A stretch of DNA of 64,000 bases from Bradyrhizobium barranii subsp. apii (GCF_011516635.5 NZ_CP096255.1:6756501-6820500); one strand, 5' to 3'. Shown: positions 26,238-35,311, numbered from the stretch's first letter. Notes: generated by a model not told the origin, from the sequence alone. Numbers and translations are program-made.

Positions 26238-27305
26238 ATGCTCTATACCCCTCCCCCGATCGATCCCAAGGCGCCGCCGGTGCGCATCAATCTGCTTTCG
26301 GACACGCAGACCAAGCCGACGGCTGCGATGCGCGAGGCGATGGCGCGGGCAGAGGTCGGCGACGAGCAGGTCGGCGACGATCCGACCGTGAATGCGCTGT
26401 GCGAGCGCGTCGCCACGCTGATGGGCAAGGAAGCCGCGGTCTACATGCCTTCAGGCACGATGTGCAACGTCACCGCGACGCTGGTGCATTGCCGTCCCGG
26501 CGACGAGATCCTCGCCCACGAGAGCGCGCACATCATCGCCCGCGAGGGCGGCGCGCATGCCGCGATCGGCGGTTTCCAGGTGACCCAGCTCAAGGGACCC
26601 GACGGCCAGTTCACGCCGGAGACCTTTCGCAAGGCACTGCATCCGCGGACGCGCTACCAGCCGCCGCAGACCGTCGTCAGCGTCGAGCAGACCGCCAATA
26701 TCGGCGGCGGCACGATCTGGAAGAAGGCGGCGCTCGACGAGATCGTAGCGATCGCCAAGCAGCACGGCCTCGTCACCCACATGGATGGCGCGCGCCTGCT
26801 CAACGCCACCGTGGCCAGCGGCATCTCCCCGCGCGACATGACCGCGGGATGGGATTCGGCGTGGATCGATTTCTCCAAAGGCCTGGGCGCGCCGATCGGC
26901 GGCGTGCTGGCGGGCACCCGCGCCTTCATCGATGCGGTGTGGCAGTGGAAGCAGCGCCTCGGCGGCTCGATGCGGCAGGCCGGCGTCTGCGCGGCCGCCT
27001 GCATCTACGCACTCGACCATCACGTCGATCGCCTGGCCGACGACCACGCCAATGCGCGCGCGCTCGCCCGCGGGCTGTCGCAGATCGCAGGCGTCGAGGT
27101 GCAGGAGCCCGAAACCAATCTCGTGTTCTTCAAGCCTGATGGCGCCGGAATTGCCGGCGACAAGATGGTCGCCGCACTGCGCCAGCGCGGCGTGACGCTC
27201 GCGATGATGGACGGCCGCATCCGCGCCTGCACCCATCTCGACGTCAATGCGGCCCAGGTCGAAGAAACGATCGGGTATGTCAGAGAGATCGTGCGCGGGG
27301 CGTAA
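26238..27305 (+). CDS. Low-specificity L-threonine aldolase
   Basis: 355 aa from ATG 26238 (MLYTPPP), chosen for GGGAG 7 nt upstream; another start 27 nt upstream is possible. Fold-type I PLP enzyme that splits L-threonine or allo-threonine to glycine and acetaldehyde. Motifs: LLSDTQTKPTAAMREAM, the HESAHI segment, DGARLLNA and the Schiff-base lysine in DFSKGLGAPIGG. Length and order match the family. The substrate stereochemistry cannot be read. The region between this gene and the pseudotoxin is only about 37 nt. Confidence 0.92.
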   Translation: MLYTPPPIDPKAPPVRINLLSDTQTKPTAAMREAMARAEVGDEQVGDDPTVNALCERVATLMGKEAAVYMPSGTMCNVTATLVHCRPGDEILAHESAHIIAREGGAHAAIGGFQVTQLKGPDGQFTPETFRKALHPRTRYQPPQTVVSVEQTANIGGGTIWKKAALDEIVAIAKQHGLVTHMDGARLLNATVASGISPRDMTAGWDSAWIDFSKGLGAPIGGVLAGTRAFIDAVWQWKQRLGGSMRQAGVCAAACIYALDHHVDRLADDHANARALARGLSQIAGVEVQEPETNLVFFKPDGAGIAGDKMVAALRQRGVTLAMMDGRIRACTHLDVNAAQVEETIGYVREIVRGA

Positions 27306-27309
27306 GTCC

Positions 27310-27431
27310 GTAGCCCGGATGGAGCGCAGCAAAATCCGGGGTCCTCGCCTCGCGGAAAGATTTTCCCGGATTGCGCGGAGCCTGTCATCGGGCGGCGCTT
27401 CGCGCCGACCCGTTGGCTCCATCCGGGCTAC
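27310..27431. repeat. Intergenic palindromic element with 16-bp perfect arms
   Basis: GTAGCCCGGATGGAGC (27310-27325) and GCTCCATCCGGGCTAC (27416-27431) are exact reverse complements bracketing a 90-nt interior that itself contains partial palindromes (GCGGCGCTTCGCGCCG). It lies between two convergent genes and follows the pattern of mobile-like extragenic repeats. Confidence 0.8.
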
Positions 27432-27443
27432 GAAGGCGGCTAG

Positions 27444-28706
27444 CTACCGCCCCATCGCCTGATAGATCAGCGTCTTCAACGCGAGCTGAATCCGGCCACG
27501 CTGCGACGGGGTCTGCACCATGAAAATTCCGAACAGATCGTCTTCGGGATCGATGAAGAAGAAGGTGCCGCCGACGCCGTCCCAGCGATATTCGCCAAGC
27601 GGCCACGATGTCCCCGATGGCACCGAGGTGCGCACGGCGAAACCGAGGCCGAAGCCGGAGCTTCCGCCCGGATAGTAATTCTGATCGCGCGCGATCTTCG
27701 TCCCGGGGCCGATATGATCCGACGCCATCAGCGCGATGGTCTCGGGCTTGAGATAGCGCCGGCCTTCATAGCTGCCGCCGTTGAGCAACATCTGCGAGAA
27801 GCGCGCGTAGTCACCGACCGTACCGACAAGGCCGCCGCCGCCCGACTCCCACCTCAGCGGGTTCCGGGGATCGCGGACCTGCGTCATCGGGCTGATCGCG
27901 CGATCCTGCGGCATCGGCTCGGCGATGCGCGGCCACTTGGCGGGATCGGCGACATAGTATGCAGTGTCCGTCATCCCGAGCGGATTGAGCAGCCGCTCCT
28001 TCTCGAAAGCGAACAGCGATTTCCCCGATATGACCTCGACGATGCGGCCGAGCACGTCCGTGGAGTGGCCATAGTCCCAGTTCGTGCCGGGCTGTTCGGC
28101 GAGCGGAAGCGTGGTGATCTTCGCGACGAGTTCGGCGTTGGTCAAAGCTTTGTTGTCGAAGAGACCGGCGTCGGCATAGAGCTTGTTCACCAAGCCCCCG
28201 CCATAATAGCCGTAGGGCAGCCCGGCAGTGTGGCGCATCAAATCCTTGATCGTCACGGGGCGACTGAGCGGCTCCAGCGCCAGCGCAGCCTTGCCGTCCT
28301 CGGCCTTCGTCTCGACACCGACCGTCATCTTGCCAAAGGCCGGAATGTATTTTGCGACGGGATCGTCGAGCGAGAGCTTGCCCTCCTCGACCAGCATCAT
28401 CGCCATGACTGTCGTGACCGGCTTCGACATCGAATAGAGCCGGAAGATCGTGTCCGCGCTCATCGAGATCTCGGTGGTGACATCGCGGACGCCGAAATTC
28501 TCGTAGTAGACCGGCTTGCCGTGCTGCTGGAGCAGCAGGATCGCGCCCGGAAACGTACCGGCTGCGACCTCGCTCCTGATGTAGTCGGAAACCTTTGCCA
28601 GACCTTCTGGCGAGAAAGTGTGGGCGCGCCCCTCGGAGCCCGCCTGCGCACCACCTGCACCGAATAAAAGAACGAGCGCCGCGATCAGCGCGCGACGCCC
28701 GAACAT
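27444..28706 (-). CDS. Serine hydrolase, class C beta-lactamase family (second of tandem pair)
   Basis: 420 aa from ATG 28706, one nucleotide after the stop of the upstream paralogue. Signal peptide ending near GGAQA. Active-site SxxK is LYSMSKPVT (SMSK); the Tyr motif is WDYGHSTDVLG. This family includes esterases, D-aminopeptidases and beta-lactamases; a true lactamase role is not implied. The segment order (GKPVYYENFGV, FRLYSMSK, VKDLMRHTAGLPYG-like KDLMRHTAGL) is shared with the upstream gene, so it is a tandem duplicate. Confidence 0.85.
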   Translation of the reverse strand: MFGRRALIAALVLLFGAGGAQAGSEGRAHTFSPEGLAKVSDYIRSEVAAGTFPGAILLLQQHGKPVYYENFGVRDVTTEISMSADTIFRLYSMSKPVTTVMAMMLVEEGKLSLDDPVAKYIPAFGKMTVGVETKAEDGKAALALEPLSRPVTIKDLMRHTAGLPYGYYGGGLVNKLYADAGLFDNKALTNAELVAKITTLPLAEQPGTNWDYGHSTDVLGRIVEVISGKSLFAFEKERLLNPLGMTDTAYYVADPAKWPRIAEPMPQDRAISPMTQVRDPRNPLRWESGGGGLVGTVGDYARFSQMLLNGGSYEGRRYLKPETIALMASDHIGPGTKIARDQNYYPGGSSGFGLGFAVRTSVPSGTSWPLGEYRWDGVGGTFFFIDPEDDLFGIFMVQTPSQRGRIQLALKTLIYQAMGR

Positions 28707-28707
28707 G

Positions 28708-29994
28708 TCACTTCTCCATCGCTTCATAAACCAACTGCTTCAATGTCCGCTGCACGCGCTGGCGCTCGGTCGGGGTCTGTTCCAGCAGCACGAAGAACAT
28801 GTCCTGCTTGGGGTCGATGACGAAATAGCAACCGGAGGCGCCGTCCCACTTCAATTCCCCGAGATCGCCGGGCGGCGGTGGCTTGGCGTTGCCGGGATCG
28901 GTGCGGACCGCAAGGCCGAGGCCGAAGCCGAACCCGTCGCCGGGGAAATAGAAATAGTCGCGACTGACCCCCGAGGTCGGGCCGACCTGGTCGGTCACCA
29001 TCAGCTTGAACGTCTCGGGCTTGAGGATGGTCTTGCCGTCGAGGCTGCCGCCATTGAGCAGCATCTGCGCAAAGCGCTCATAGTCCGCCATGGTCGTAAC
29101 CATGCCGCCGCTGGCGAATTGAATTTTTTTGACAACCGTCGGATCATTGATCCGGCCGACACGAAAATCGGCGTCATTCGGCACCGGCTGCGCCAGAAGC
29201 TTCTGCTTCTCGGGCGCGGTGACGAAGAAGCCGGTGTCGACCATGCCGAGCGGATCGAGCAGCTTCTCCCGCTCGATCTCGAGCAGCGGCTTGCCGGTTG
29301 CGACCTCCATGACTCGCGCCAGAATGTCGGTGGAATGGCCGTATTGCCACAGCGCGCCCGGCTGGTTGTGCAGCGGCAGTTTTGCGATGCGCTCGGCGAA
29401 CTCGGCGAGATCGAAATCGCCGTCGTAGATCTTGGCGTCGCGATAGGCCTTGCGGACCAGGCTGTCGCCGTAGAAGCCATAGGTGACGCCAGACGTGTGC
29501 GTCATCAGATCCTTCACCGTCATCGGCCGGCTCAGAGGCACGAGTTCGAGCGACTTGGTGCCGTCGTCGGCCTTCTTCTCGACGCCGACCTTCACATTGG
29601 CGAAGGACGGAATGTATTTCGAGACGGGATCGTCGAGCTTGATCTTGCCGTCCTCGATCAACTGCACCGCAACGACGGAGGTGATCGCCTTGCTCATCGA
29701 GAACAGGCGGAAGATGGTCTGGTCCGTAATCGGCGCCTTGCTCACCACGTCCTGCACGCCGAAGGCTTCGCGGAAGACGGGCTTGCCGTGCTGCTTGATC
29801 AGCACTGTCGCGCCGGCGATCTTGCCGGTCGCGACCTCGTTCTTGAAGAACTCGCTGACCTTGGCGAGCTTGTCCTGATTGAAATGCGCGCCGGCCGGAA
29901 TCTCGTAGGTGCCTTCGGCGCGCGCGAGCGACATCGCACCCAGCGACACCAGTGCGCCGCAAATCAACGCACGCAGTCCGAAATGTGAATTCAT
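28708..29994 (-). CDS. Serine hydrolase, class C beta-lactamase family (first of tandem pair)
   Basis: 428 aa from ATG 29994 with a GGAGGGG ribosome site immediately upstream. Signal peptide ends near SLARA. SxxK is LFSMSKAIT; Tyr motif is WQYGHSTDILA; KDLMTHTSGVTYGFYG is the helix after the active site. Paralogue of the downstream gene by position of motifs and by many shared phrases. Both are probably exported. Substrate unknown. Confidence 0.87.
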   Translation of the reverse strand: MNSHFGLRALICGALVSLGAMSLARAEGTYEIPAGAHFNQDKLAKVSEFFKNEVATGKIAGATVLIKQHGKPVFREAFGVQDVVSKAPITDQTIFRLFSMSKAITSVVAVQLIEDGKIKLDDPVSKYIPSFANVKVGVEKKADDGTKSLELVPLSRPMTVKDLMTHTSGVTYGFYGDSLVRKAYRDAKIYDGDFDLAEFAERIAKLPLHNQPGALWQYGHSTDILARVMEVATGKPLLEIEREKLLDPLGMVDTGFFVTAPEKQKLLAQPVPNDADFRVGRINDPTVVKKIQFASGGMVTTMADYERFAQMLLNGGSLDGKTILKPETFKLMVTDQVGPTSGVSRDYFYFPGDGFGFGLGLAVRTDPGNAKPPPPGDLGELKWDGASGCYFVIDPKQDMFFVLLEQTPTERQRVQRTLKQLVYEAMEK

Positions 29995-30040
29995 ATCCCC
30001 TCCCCGGAAGGTGGCCGAGCGGAGTGTACTGACCACGTCA

Positions 30041-30592
30041 TCAGGCACAAGGGCTGCTGTACCGCGCCAGAACGTCCGTGTGGAGCGCGGCGCTTGTCTC
30101 CGAGAAACAACAGAATATGACGTGGGTGACCAGCGGCGCAGCCGGCAGGGCTTCAATGGTCGTGTGGACCGCAATCTTCGCGGCCTGGTCGGCCGGAAAG
30201 CGATATACCCCGGTCGAGATCGCGGAGAAGGCTAGAGAGTTCAGTCTATTGGCCTGGGAGAGCTCAAGCGCACGGCGATAACAGGAACGCAGCGAATCCG
30301 CCTCGCCGCGGCTGCCGCCGTGCCAGACGGGGCCGACTGCGTGGATCACATGTCGCGCGCGCAGACGGTAGCCCTTCGTGATCTTGGCATCGCCGGTCGG
30401 ACATCCCCCGAGCGTCCGGCACTCGGCCAGAAGCTCGGGACCGGCAGCGTCGTGGATTGCGCCATCAACGCCGCCTCCGCCAAGGAGAGACGAATTTGCG
30501 GCGTTGACGATGGCGTCAACGCCGAGTGTCGTGATGTCAGCGACGATAACCTCGAGCTCGGCGCCGCCAATGCGGCGCGTCAGCTGGGTCAC
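30041..30592 (-). CDS. Macrodomain protein (O-acetyl-ADP-ribose deacetylase-like)
   Basis: 183 aa from GTG 30592. YmdB/MacroD family: IVNAANSSLLGGGGVDGAIHDAAG is the ADP-ribose-binding and catalytic loop, and GVYRFPADQAAKIAV is the conserved phosphate loop (GxYxxP). The Asn/Gly/Asp residues associated with deacetylase activity are present. Its start is 3 nt from the grxD stop, so the two are co-transcribed. Likely removes ADP-ribose or O-acetyl-ADP-ribose; the exact substrate is not shown. Confidence 0.88.
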   Translation of the reverse strand: MTQLTRRIGGAELEVIVADITTLGVDAIVNAANSSLLGGGGVDGAIHDAAGPELLAECRTLGGCPTGDAKITKGYRLRARHVIHAVGPVWHGGSRGEADSLRSCYRRALELSQANRLNSLAFSAISTGVYRFPADQAAKIAVHTTIEALPAAPLVTHVIFCCFSETSAALHTDVLARYSSPCA

Positions 30593-30595
30593 GTG

Positions 30596-30922
30596 TCAGG
30601 CCGCGACGGCGACGCCCTTCTCGGAGAGCAGCTGCTGCAGTTCGCCGGCCTGGAACATCTCACGGATGATGTCGCAGCCGCCGACGAACTCGCCCTTCAC
30701 ATAGAGCTGCGGAATGGTCGGCCAGTTCGAATATTCCTTGATGCCGTTACGCAGTTCGGCGGATTCGAGGACGTTGAGGCCCTTATAACCAACGCCGATG
30801 TGGTCGAGGATCTGGACGACCTGGCCGGAGAAACCGCACTGCGGAAATTGCGGCGTACCCTTCATAAACAGAACCACGTCGTTCGACTTCACTTCGTTGG
30901 CGATGAATTCCTCGATGCTCAT
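30596..30922 (-). CDS. grxD: Monothiol glutaredoxin, CGFS type
   Basis: 108 aa from ATG 30922 (MSIEEFIANEVKSND), preferred over an ATG 6 nt upstream because AGGA sits 8 nt before it. Grx4-like: CGFS active site (C29-S32) in QFPQCGFSGQ, GTP and WPTIPQLYV glutathione/Fe-S binding regions, and CDIIREMF. It coordinates [2Fe-2S] clusters with glutathione and works with BolA. In this window bolA is about 4 kb upstream in transcription direction, separated by divergent egtBD and the LtrA gene. Confidence 0.95.
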   Translation of the reverse strand: MSIEEFIANEVKSNDVVLFMKGTPQFPQCGFSGQVVQILDHIGVGYKGLNVLESAELRNGIKEYSNWPTIPQLYVKGEFVGGCDIIREMFQAGELQQLLSEKGVAVAA

Positions 30923-31163
30923 ATCCATGTCCTTCCGGGGCGGAGCCCTCAACGATTCCCTCGGGCCGGCCCAGCCGATTTAACCCGATACCTGCCTATA
31001 TATGTAGCCCAAACCGTTGTGCATCCAAAGTAAAATGGCGGCGAACAGCCCCTTGGGGCCGGTCCAGGCCACGCCGGCCCCATTACATGATGCCACGAAT
31101 ATCATCGCCGGGGAGGACTTTCATACCGTAACGGAGCCCCTATCTAGGACGAACCCAGGTTTT

Positions 31164-31188
31164 GGAACCGGGCAACGCCAACAACGTT
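31164..31188 (+). promoter_or_regulatory. Consensus EcfG promoter upstream of egtB
   Basis: GGAAC (31164-31168), 16 nt, CGTT (31185-31188): an exact match to the EcfG (sigma of the alphaproteobacterial general stress response) consensus, 24 nt before the GTG start of egtB. This gives a short leader containing GGAG. Confidence 0.6.
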
Positions 31189-31212
31189 CTCTTGTCCTGT
31201 CTGGAGAAAAAC

Positions 31213-32460
31213 GTGACGAAACAAGCCTCCGCTACGGCCACCCCGCCGCTTTCGTCACCGTCGGCCGACCCGCGCGGCCTCGCCCAGGGGCTGGAAGAGG
31301 CGTTTCTCGCCGTCCGCAACGAGACCGAGCGCCGGGCCGCGCCGCTGTCGCCTGAAGACCAGCAGATTCAATCCATGCCGGATGCGAGCCCCACGAAATG
31401 GCATCGGGCCCATACCACCTGGTTCTGGGAGCAATTTCTGCTCGGCGAGCACTGTCCCGGCTACCGGCCCTTCCACCCTGATTTCGCTTTCCTGTTCAAT
31501 TCTTATTACGTCAGCGCCGGCCCGCGTCATTCCCGCAATCACCGCGGCGACATCACCCGCCCCAGCGCCGATCAGGTCGGCGCTTATCGAACATATGTCG
31601 ATGCGGCCGTCGTCAAATTCTTCCGCGAGGTCGGCCCGGACAAGCTTCGCGAGATCGCGCCGCTGGTCGAGGTCGGGCTCAATCACGAGCAGCAGCATCA
31701 GGAATTGATGTTCACCGACATCCTGCATGCCTTCGCGCAGAACCCGATCCCGCCGGCCTATGATCCGGACTGGCGCTTCCCGGCTTCGACACGCGCGGGG
31801 GAGGATTGGCTGACGCTGAACGAGGGTATCCACACCGTCGGTCATGTCGACGACAGTTTTCATTTCGACAACGAGAAGCCGGCACATCGCGCCCTCGTCG
31901 GTCCGGTCAGGGTCGCACGCAACCTCGTCACCAACGCCGAGTGGCTCGCCTTCATGCGCGACGGTGGCTACCGGACCGCAACGCTGTGGCTGATGGACGG
32001 CTTTGCCACCGTCAACAACGAAGGCTGGGACGCCCCCGGCCATTGGCGCGAGATCGACGGCCAGTGGCACACGATGACGCTCGCCGGCCTCAAGCCGGTC
32101 GATCCGGACGCGCCGGTCTGCCACGTCAGCTATTACGAGGCCGATGCGTTTGCGCGCTGGGCCGGAAAGCATCTGCCGACCGAGATGGAATGGGAGGTTG
32201 CTGCGCGTGCCGGCCAGCTCAACGACGCCTTCGGCATCGTCTGGCAGTGGACGCGTTCTTCATATTCGCCCTACCCCGGCTACCGCGCCATCGAAGGCGC
32301 GCTCGGGGAGTACAACGGCAAGTTCATGATCAACCAACTGGTGCTGCGCGGCTCCTCGCTTGCAACTCCCGAGGGCCACAGCCGTATTACCTATCGCAAT
32401 TTCTTCTATCCGCACCATCGCTGGCAGTTCACCGGACTGCTGCTCGCCGATTACGTCTAG
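31213..32460 (+). CDS. egtB: Ergothioneine biosynthesis sulfoxide synthase EgtB
   Basis: 415 aa from GTG 31213 with GGAGAAAA upstream. Non-haem iron enzyme that links hercynine and a thiol (gamma-glutamylcysteine or cysteine) with O2. N-terminal DinB-like domain has the His ligand H64 (KWHRAHTTWFWE) and the HxxxHxE motif HEQQHQE (158-164). The C-terminal formylglycine-generating-enzyme-like domain carries CHVSYYEADAFARWAGKHLPTEMEWEVAAR. No egtA or egtC is nearby. It is followed 50 nt later by egtD; together they form the minimal pathway. Probably under EcfG control. Confidence 0.93.
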   Translation: MTKQASATATPPLSSPSADPRGLAQGLEEAFLAVRNETERRAAPLSPEDQQIQSMPDASPTKWHRAHTTWFWEQFLLGEHCPGYRPFHPDFAFLFNSYYVSAGPRHSRNHRGDITRPSADQVGAYRTYVDAAVVKFFREVGPDKLREIAPLVEVGLNHEQQHQELMFTDILHAFAQNPIPPAYDPDWRFPASTRAGEDWLTLNEGIHTVGHVDDSFHFDNEKPAHRALVGPVRVARNLVTNAEWLAFMRDGGYRTATLWLMDGFATVNNEGWDAPGHWREIDGQWHTMTLAGLKPVDPDAPVCHVSYYEADAFARWAGKHLPTEMEWEVAARAGQLNDAFGIVWQWTRSSYSPYPGYRAIEGALGEYNGKFMINQLVLRGSSLATPEGHSRITYRNFFYPHHRWQFTGLLLADYV

Positions 32461-32510
32461 TTTTCATCCGACGATAAATGCGCGCCGGACAGCGCGTTCA
32501 GGAGAGTATC

Positions 32511-33482
32511 ATGAATGTGCACGCCAGCGCTTTGGCCGAAGCCCATCTCCCCGACGAGCAGACCACCGCTTTCGCCCGCGAGGCCATCGAGGACCTCTCG
32601 CAGCAGCCGAAAAAGCTGTCGCCGAAATATTTCTACGACGCGACCGGCTCGGAGCTGTTCGAGGCAATCACGCGCCTGCCGGAATATTACCCGACGCGCA
32701 CCGAGCTTGCGATCCTGAAGGAGCGCGGCAGCGAGATCGCGAAGATCATTCCGCAGCATGCGGCGCTGGTCGAGTTCGGCGCCGGAGCAACCACAAAAGT
32801 CCGCCTGCTGCTCGATCACTGCAAGTTCGCGGCCTATGTGCCCGTCGATATCTCCGGCGACTTCCTGAAGGCGCAGGCGAACGGCCTGAAGCGAGACTTC
32901 CCGACGCTCGGCATCTATCCGGTGGCGGCCGACTTCACCACGCCGTTCGAGTTGCCCAAGGCAGTCGCATCGATGCCCAAGGTCGGCTTCTTCCCCGGCT
33001 CGACCATCGGAAATTTCGAGCCGCATGAGGCGCAGGCCTTCCTGAAGAGCGCCCGCAAGATCCTGGGCAAGGGCGCGCAGATGATCATCGGCGCCGACCT
33101 CGAGAAGGAAGAGCGCGTCCTCCACGACGCCTACAACGATGCCGCCGGCGTCACCGCCCGCTTCAACCTCAATGTGCTCGTGCGCATCAACCGCGAGCTC
33201 GGCGGCAATTTCGACCTGTCCGCGTTCACCCATCGCGCGATCTACAACCGCGAGCGGCACCGGATCGAGATGCACCTGATCAGCAAGAAGAGCCAGACCG
33301 TGCGCCTGCTCGGCACCAGCTTCTCGTTCCGCCCCGGCGAGAGCATCCACACCGAGAACAGCTACAAATACAGCCTCGAGCGTTTTGCTGCGCTGGCGCA
33401 GGGCGCGGGCTGGCGGGTGCGCGAAAGCTGGACGGACGCGGCGAAGATGTTTTCGGTGCACGCGCTGGAGGCGGCGGAGTAA
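32511..33482 (+). CDS. egtD: Histidine N-alpha-methyltransferase EgtD
   Basis: 323 aa from ATG 32511 with AGGAG nearby. Trimethylates histidine to hercynine with S-adenosylmethionine, the first step of ergothioneine synthesis. Motifs: KYFYDATGSELFEAITRLPEYYPTRTE, SAM-binding EFGAGATTKVRLLL, VDISGDFL and FPGSTIGNFEP, plus ADLEKEERVLHDAYND in the histidine-binding region. Length matches EgtD (about 320). Operon with egtB. Confidence 0.96.
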   Translation: MNVHASALAEAHLPDEQTTAFAREAIEDLSQQPKKLSPKYFYDATGSELFEAITRLPEYYPTRTELAILKERGSEIAKIIPQHAALVEFGAGATTKVRLLLDHCKFAAYVPVDISGDFLKAQANGLKRDFPTLGIYPVAADFTTPFELPKAVASMPKVGFFPGSTIGNFEPHEAQAFLKSARKILGKGAQMIIGADLEKEERVLHDAYNDAAGVTARFNLNVLVRINRELGGNFDLSAFTHRAIYNRERHRIEMHLISKKSQTVRLLGTSFSFRPGESIHTENSYKYSLERFAALAQGAGWRVRESWTDAAKMFSVHALEAAE

Positions 33483-33517
33483 GTGCTCCGTTGAATCTGA
33501 GAGCGGTTTCCTGCGGC

Positions 33518-33651
33518 TCATCCTTCGAGACGCCCGCCTTCGGCGGGCTCCTCAGGATGAGGACGGAGCGCGCGGCAACAGTTTCAACGGGTGCCTATGC
33601 CGATTAGCCTCACCCTGAGGAGACCGCGCAGCGGTCGTCTCGAAGGACGAG
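33518..33651. repeat. Two related inverted intergenic repeats
   Basis: 33518-33562 reads CTCATCCTTCGAGACGCCCG ... CTCCTCAGGATGAG and 33609-33651 reads CTCACCCTGAGGAG ... CTCGAAGGACGAG, i.e. the second is largely the reverse complement of the first. Each unit also has an internal hairpin (CCCGCCTTCGGCGGG; ACCGCGCAGCGGT). Common type of palindromic element between the egtD and ltrA ends. Confidence 0.75.
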
Positions 33652-33675
33652 GCGTGCGCTCAGACAGCTCCAAAT

Positions 33676-34875
33676 TCAATGCTGCTCTGCCTCCTCCGGC
33701 TTCGACCCCAGCGACATCGACTCCCAGACCGCGACCACGATCATGATCACGGTCGACGCGACCGACAGCCAGAGTGGCGAGAGATCGGCGGCGAACCACC
33801 ACAGCACCAGTAGCAGGATGATGCCGATGCCATGGGAGAGCTGGAGGAAGCCGCGGATCGCGTGCTTGAACAGGATGGTGCCGACCAGGAACACCAAGGG
33901 ACCACCGACCGTGCTCACGATGGTCCTGATATCGGAATGGCCGGTCGGATGCTTCAGCACCAGCTCGTCCGACACTGCGGTCAGGATGATGCCGGCGACG
34001 ATCGGCATGTGCAGATAGGTGTAGGCGAGCCGCGCCAGCCGGCCGGATTCCGCGGACTTCGAGATGCGCTCGGAGCCGGCCTCGGCGCCCCTGTGGAAAT
34101 AGACCCACCACATCGCGATGGCGCCGGCCAGCGCGGAGATGAAGGCCAAAATATTATCCGCGGTCCACTCCAACTCGGCGAAGGTGGCGCCGTTGACGAC
34201 GACGGCTTCACCGAGTGCGATGATGATGAAGCCGGCGCAGCGCTCGGCCATATGGCCGCCCTCGACGGCCCAGGCTTCGACCGACGAGAAGCCGAGCTTC
34301 GGGACCCAGAAGCGCACCGCGGGCGAGACGTATTCGATCGCGAGCGCCGCGATCCAGAACCACAGCCGCGCCTCGTCATGGGCGAGACCGCCGAGGATCC
34401 AGAAGATCGCGGAGCCGCAGAGCCAGACCAGAATGCGGATCGCGTTGTGCCGGACGGCCGTTCGATGGCGCGGGGTCGCGAGCAGCCAGAAGGCGGTGCG
34501 TCCGACCTGCATGGTCGCGTAGGCGATCGCGAACCACAGGCCCCGCCCTTCGAACGCGGTCGGGATCGTGGTCGACAGCACGAGGCCGCCCAGCATCATC
34601 AGGAAGATCAGGATGCGGACCGGCGTCAGGTCGGGGTTGAGCCAGTTGGTGACCCAGGCTGTGTAGACCCACACCCACCACACCGCGAGGAACAGCACCG
34701 TGACGTGCACCGCGCCGAGCGGGGTGAAATGGTGCAGCAGCGTATGCGAGACCTGCGTGACGGCGAAGACGAAGACGAGGTCGAAGAACAGCTCGGCATT
34801 GGTGACGCGGCTGTGCTGGTTCGGAGCGATGACGCGAAACATCGCGCCGCGAGGATTGTCCGCAGCCATCGCCAT
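33676..34875 (-). CDS. Low-temperature-requirement A (LtrA) family membrane protein
   Basis: 399 aa with about ten hydrophobic segments. The N-terminal signature AELFFDLVFVFAVTQVSH (about 27-45) and the VEGGHMAERCAGFIIIALGEAVV segment are typical of LtrA-family proteins (PF06772). Function of the family is poorly known. Stop-to-start distance to bolA upstream is about 20 nt on the same strand, so they may be co-transcribed. Start 34875 is one choice; MFRVIAPNQ about 11 residues later is another. Confidence 0.83.
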   Translation of the reverse strand: MAMAADNPRGAMFRVIAPNQHSRVTNAELFFDLVFVFAVTQVSHTLLHHFTPLGAVHVTVLFLAVWWVWVYTAWVTNWLNPDLTPVRILIFLMMLGGLVLSTTIPTAFEGRGLWFAIAYATMQVGRTAFWLLATPRHRTAVRHNAIRILVWLCGSAIFWILGGLAHDEARLWFWIAALAIEYVSPAVRFWVPKLGFSSVEAWAVEGGHMAERCAGFIIIALGEAVVVNGATFAELEWTADNILAFISALAGAIAMWWVYFHRGAEAGSERISKSAESGRLARLAYTYLHMPIVAGIILTAVSDELVLKHPTGHSDIRTIVSTVGGPLVFLVGTILFKHAIRGFLQLSHGIGIILLLVLWWFAADLSPLWLSVASTVIMIVVAVWESMSLGSKPEEAEQH

Positions 34876-34895
34876 CCCCCCGTCACGCGATCAGA

Positions 34896-35132
34896 TCAGG
34901 CCCCGGGTACCCCGGTTTGCAGCGCCAGAGCGTGCAGCACGCCGCCCATCTGGCCTTGCAGGGACTGATAGACGATCTGGTGCTGCTGGACGCGGGACTT
35001 GCCGCGGAAGGATTCCGAAATCACGGTCGCGGCATAGTGGTCGCCATCGCCGGCGAGGTCACGGATCGTCACCTCGGCATCGGGGATCGCTGCCTTGATC
35101 ATCGCCTCGATATCGTGGGCGTCCATGGGCAT
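34896..35132 (-). CDS. bolA: BolA-family protein
   Basis: 78 aa if begun at ATG 35132, with GGAG about 10 nt upstream; the next ATG (35126) starts MDAHDIEAM. BolA fold: DIEAMIKAAIPDAEVTIRDL, GDHYAATVISESFRGKSRVQQHQIVYQSL (with the nucleic-acid/Fe-S ligand His in GDHY and RVQQHQ region). Partner of CGFS glutaredoxins in iron-sulphur sensing and assembly; grxD lies 4 kb away on the same strand, unlike the close pair seen in many relatives. Confidence 0.9.
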   Translation of the reverse strand: MPMDAHDIEAMIKAAIPDAEVTIRDLAGDGDHYAATVISESFRGKSRVQQHQIVYQSLQGQMGGVLHALALQTGVPGA

Positions 35133-35311
35133 TCGGGTCTTGCTCCTGTCTCGGCTTCGAATCGCTTGCCGGGGTCCCCGGACCGGCAGGGCCAAACTTA
35201 GCGTGAACGGCCTTCTACGTCACGCATTCCGGCACTATATCCCTGATCCCATCCGGATAAAGGCACGACAAAGTGCCGCGCGCGCAAGATTGATCGAAAA
35301 GGCGTGAAATC

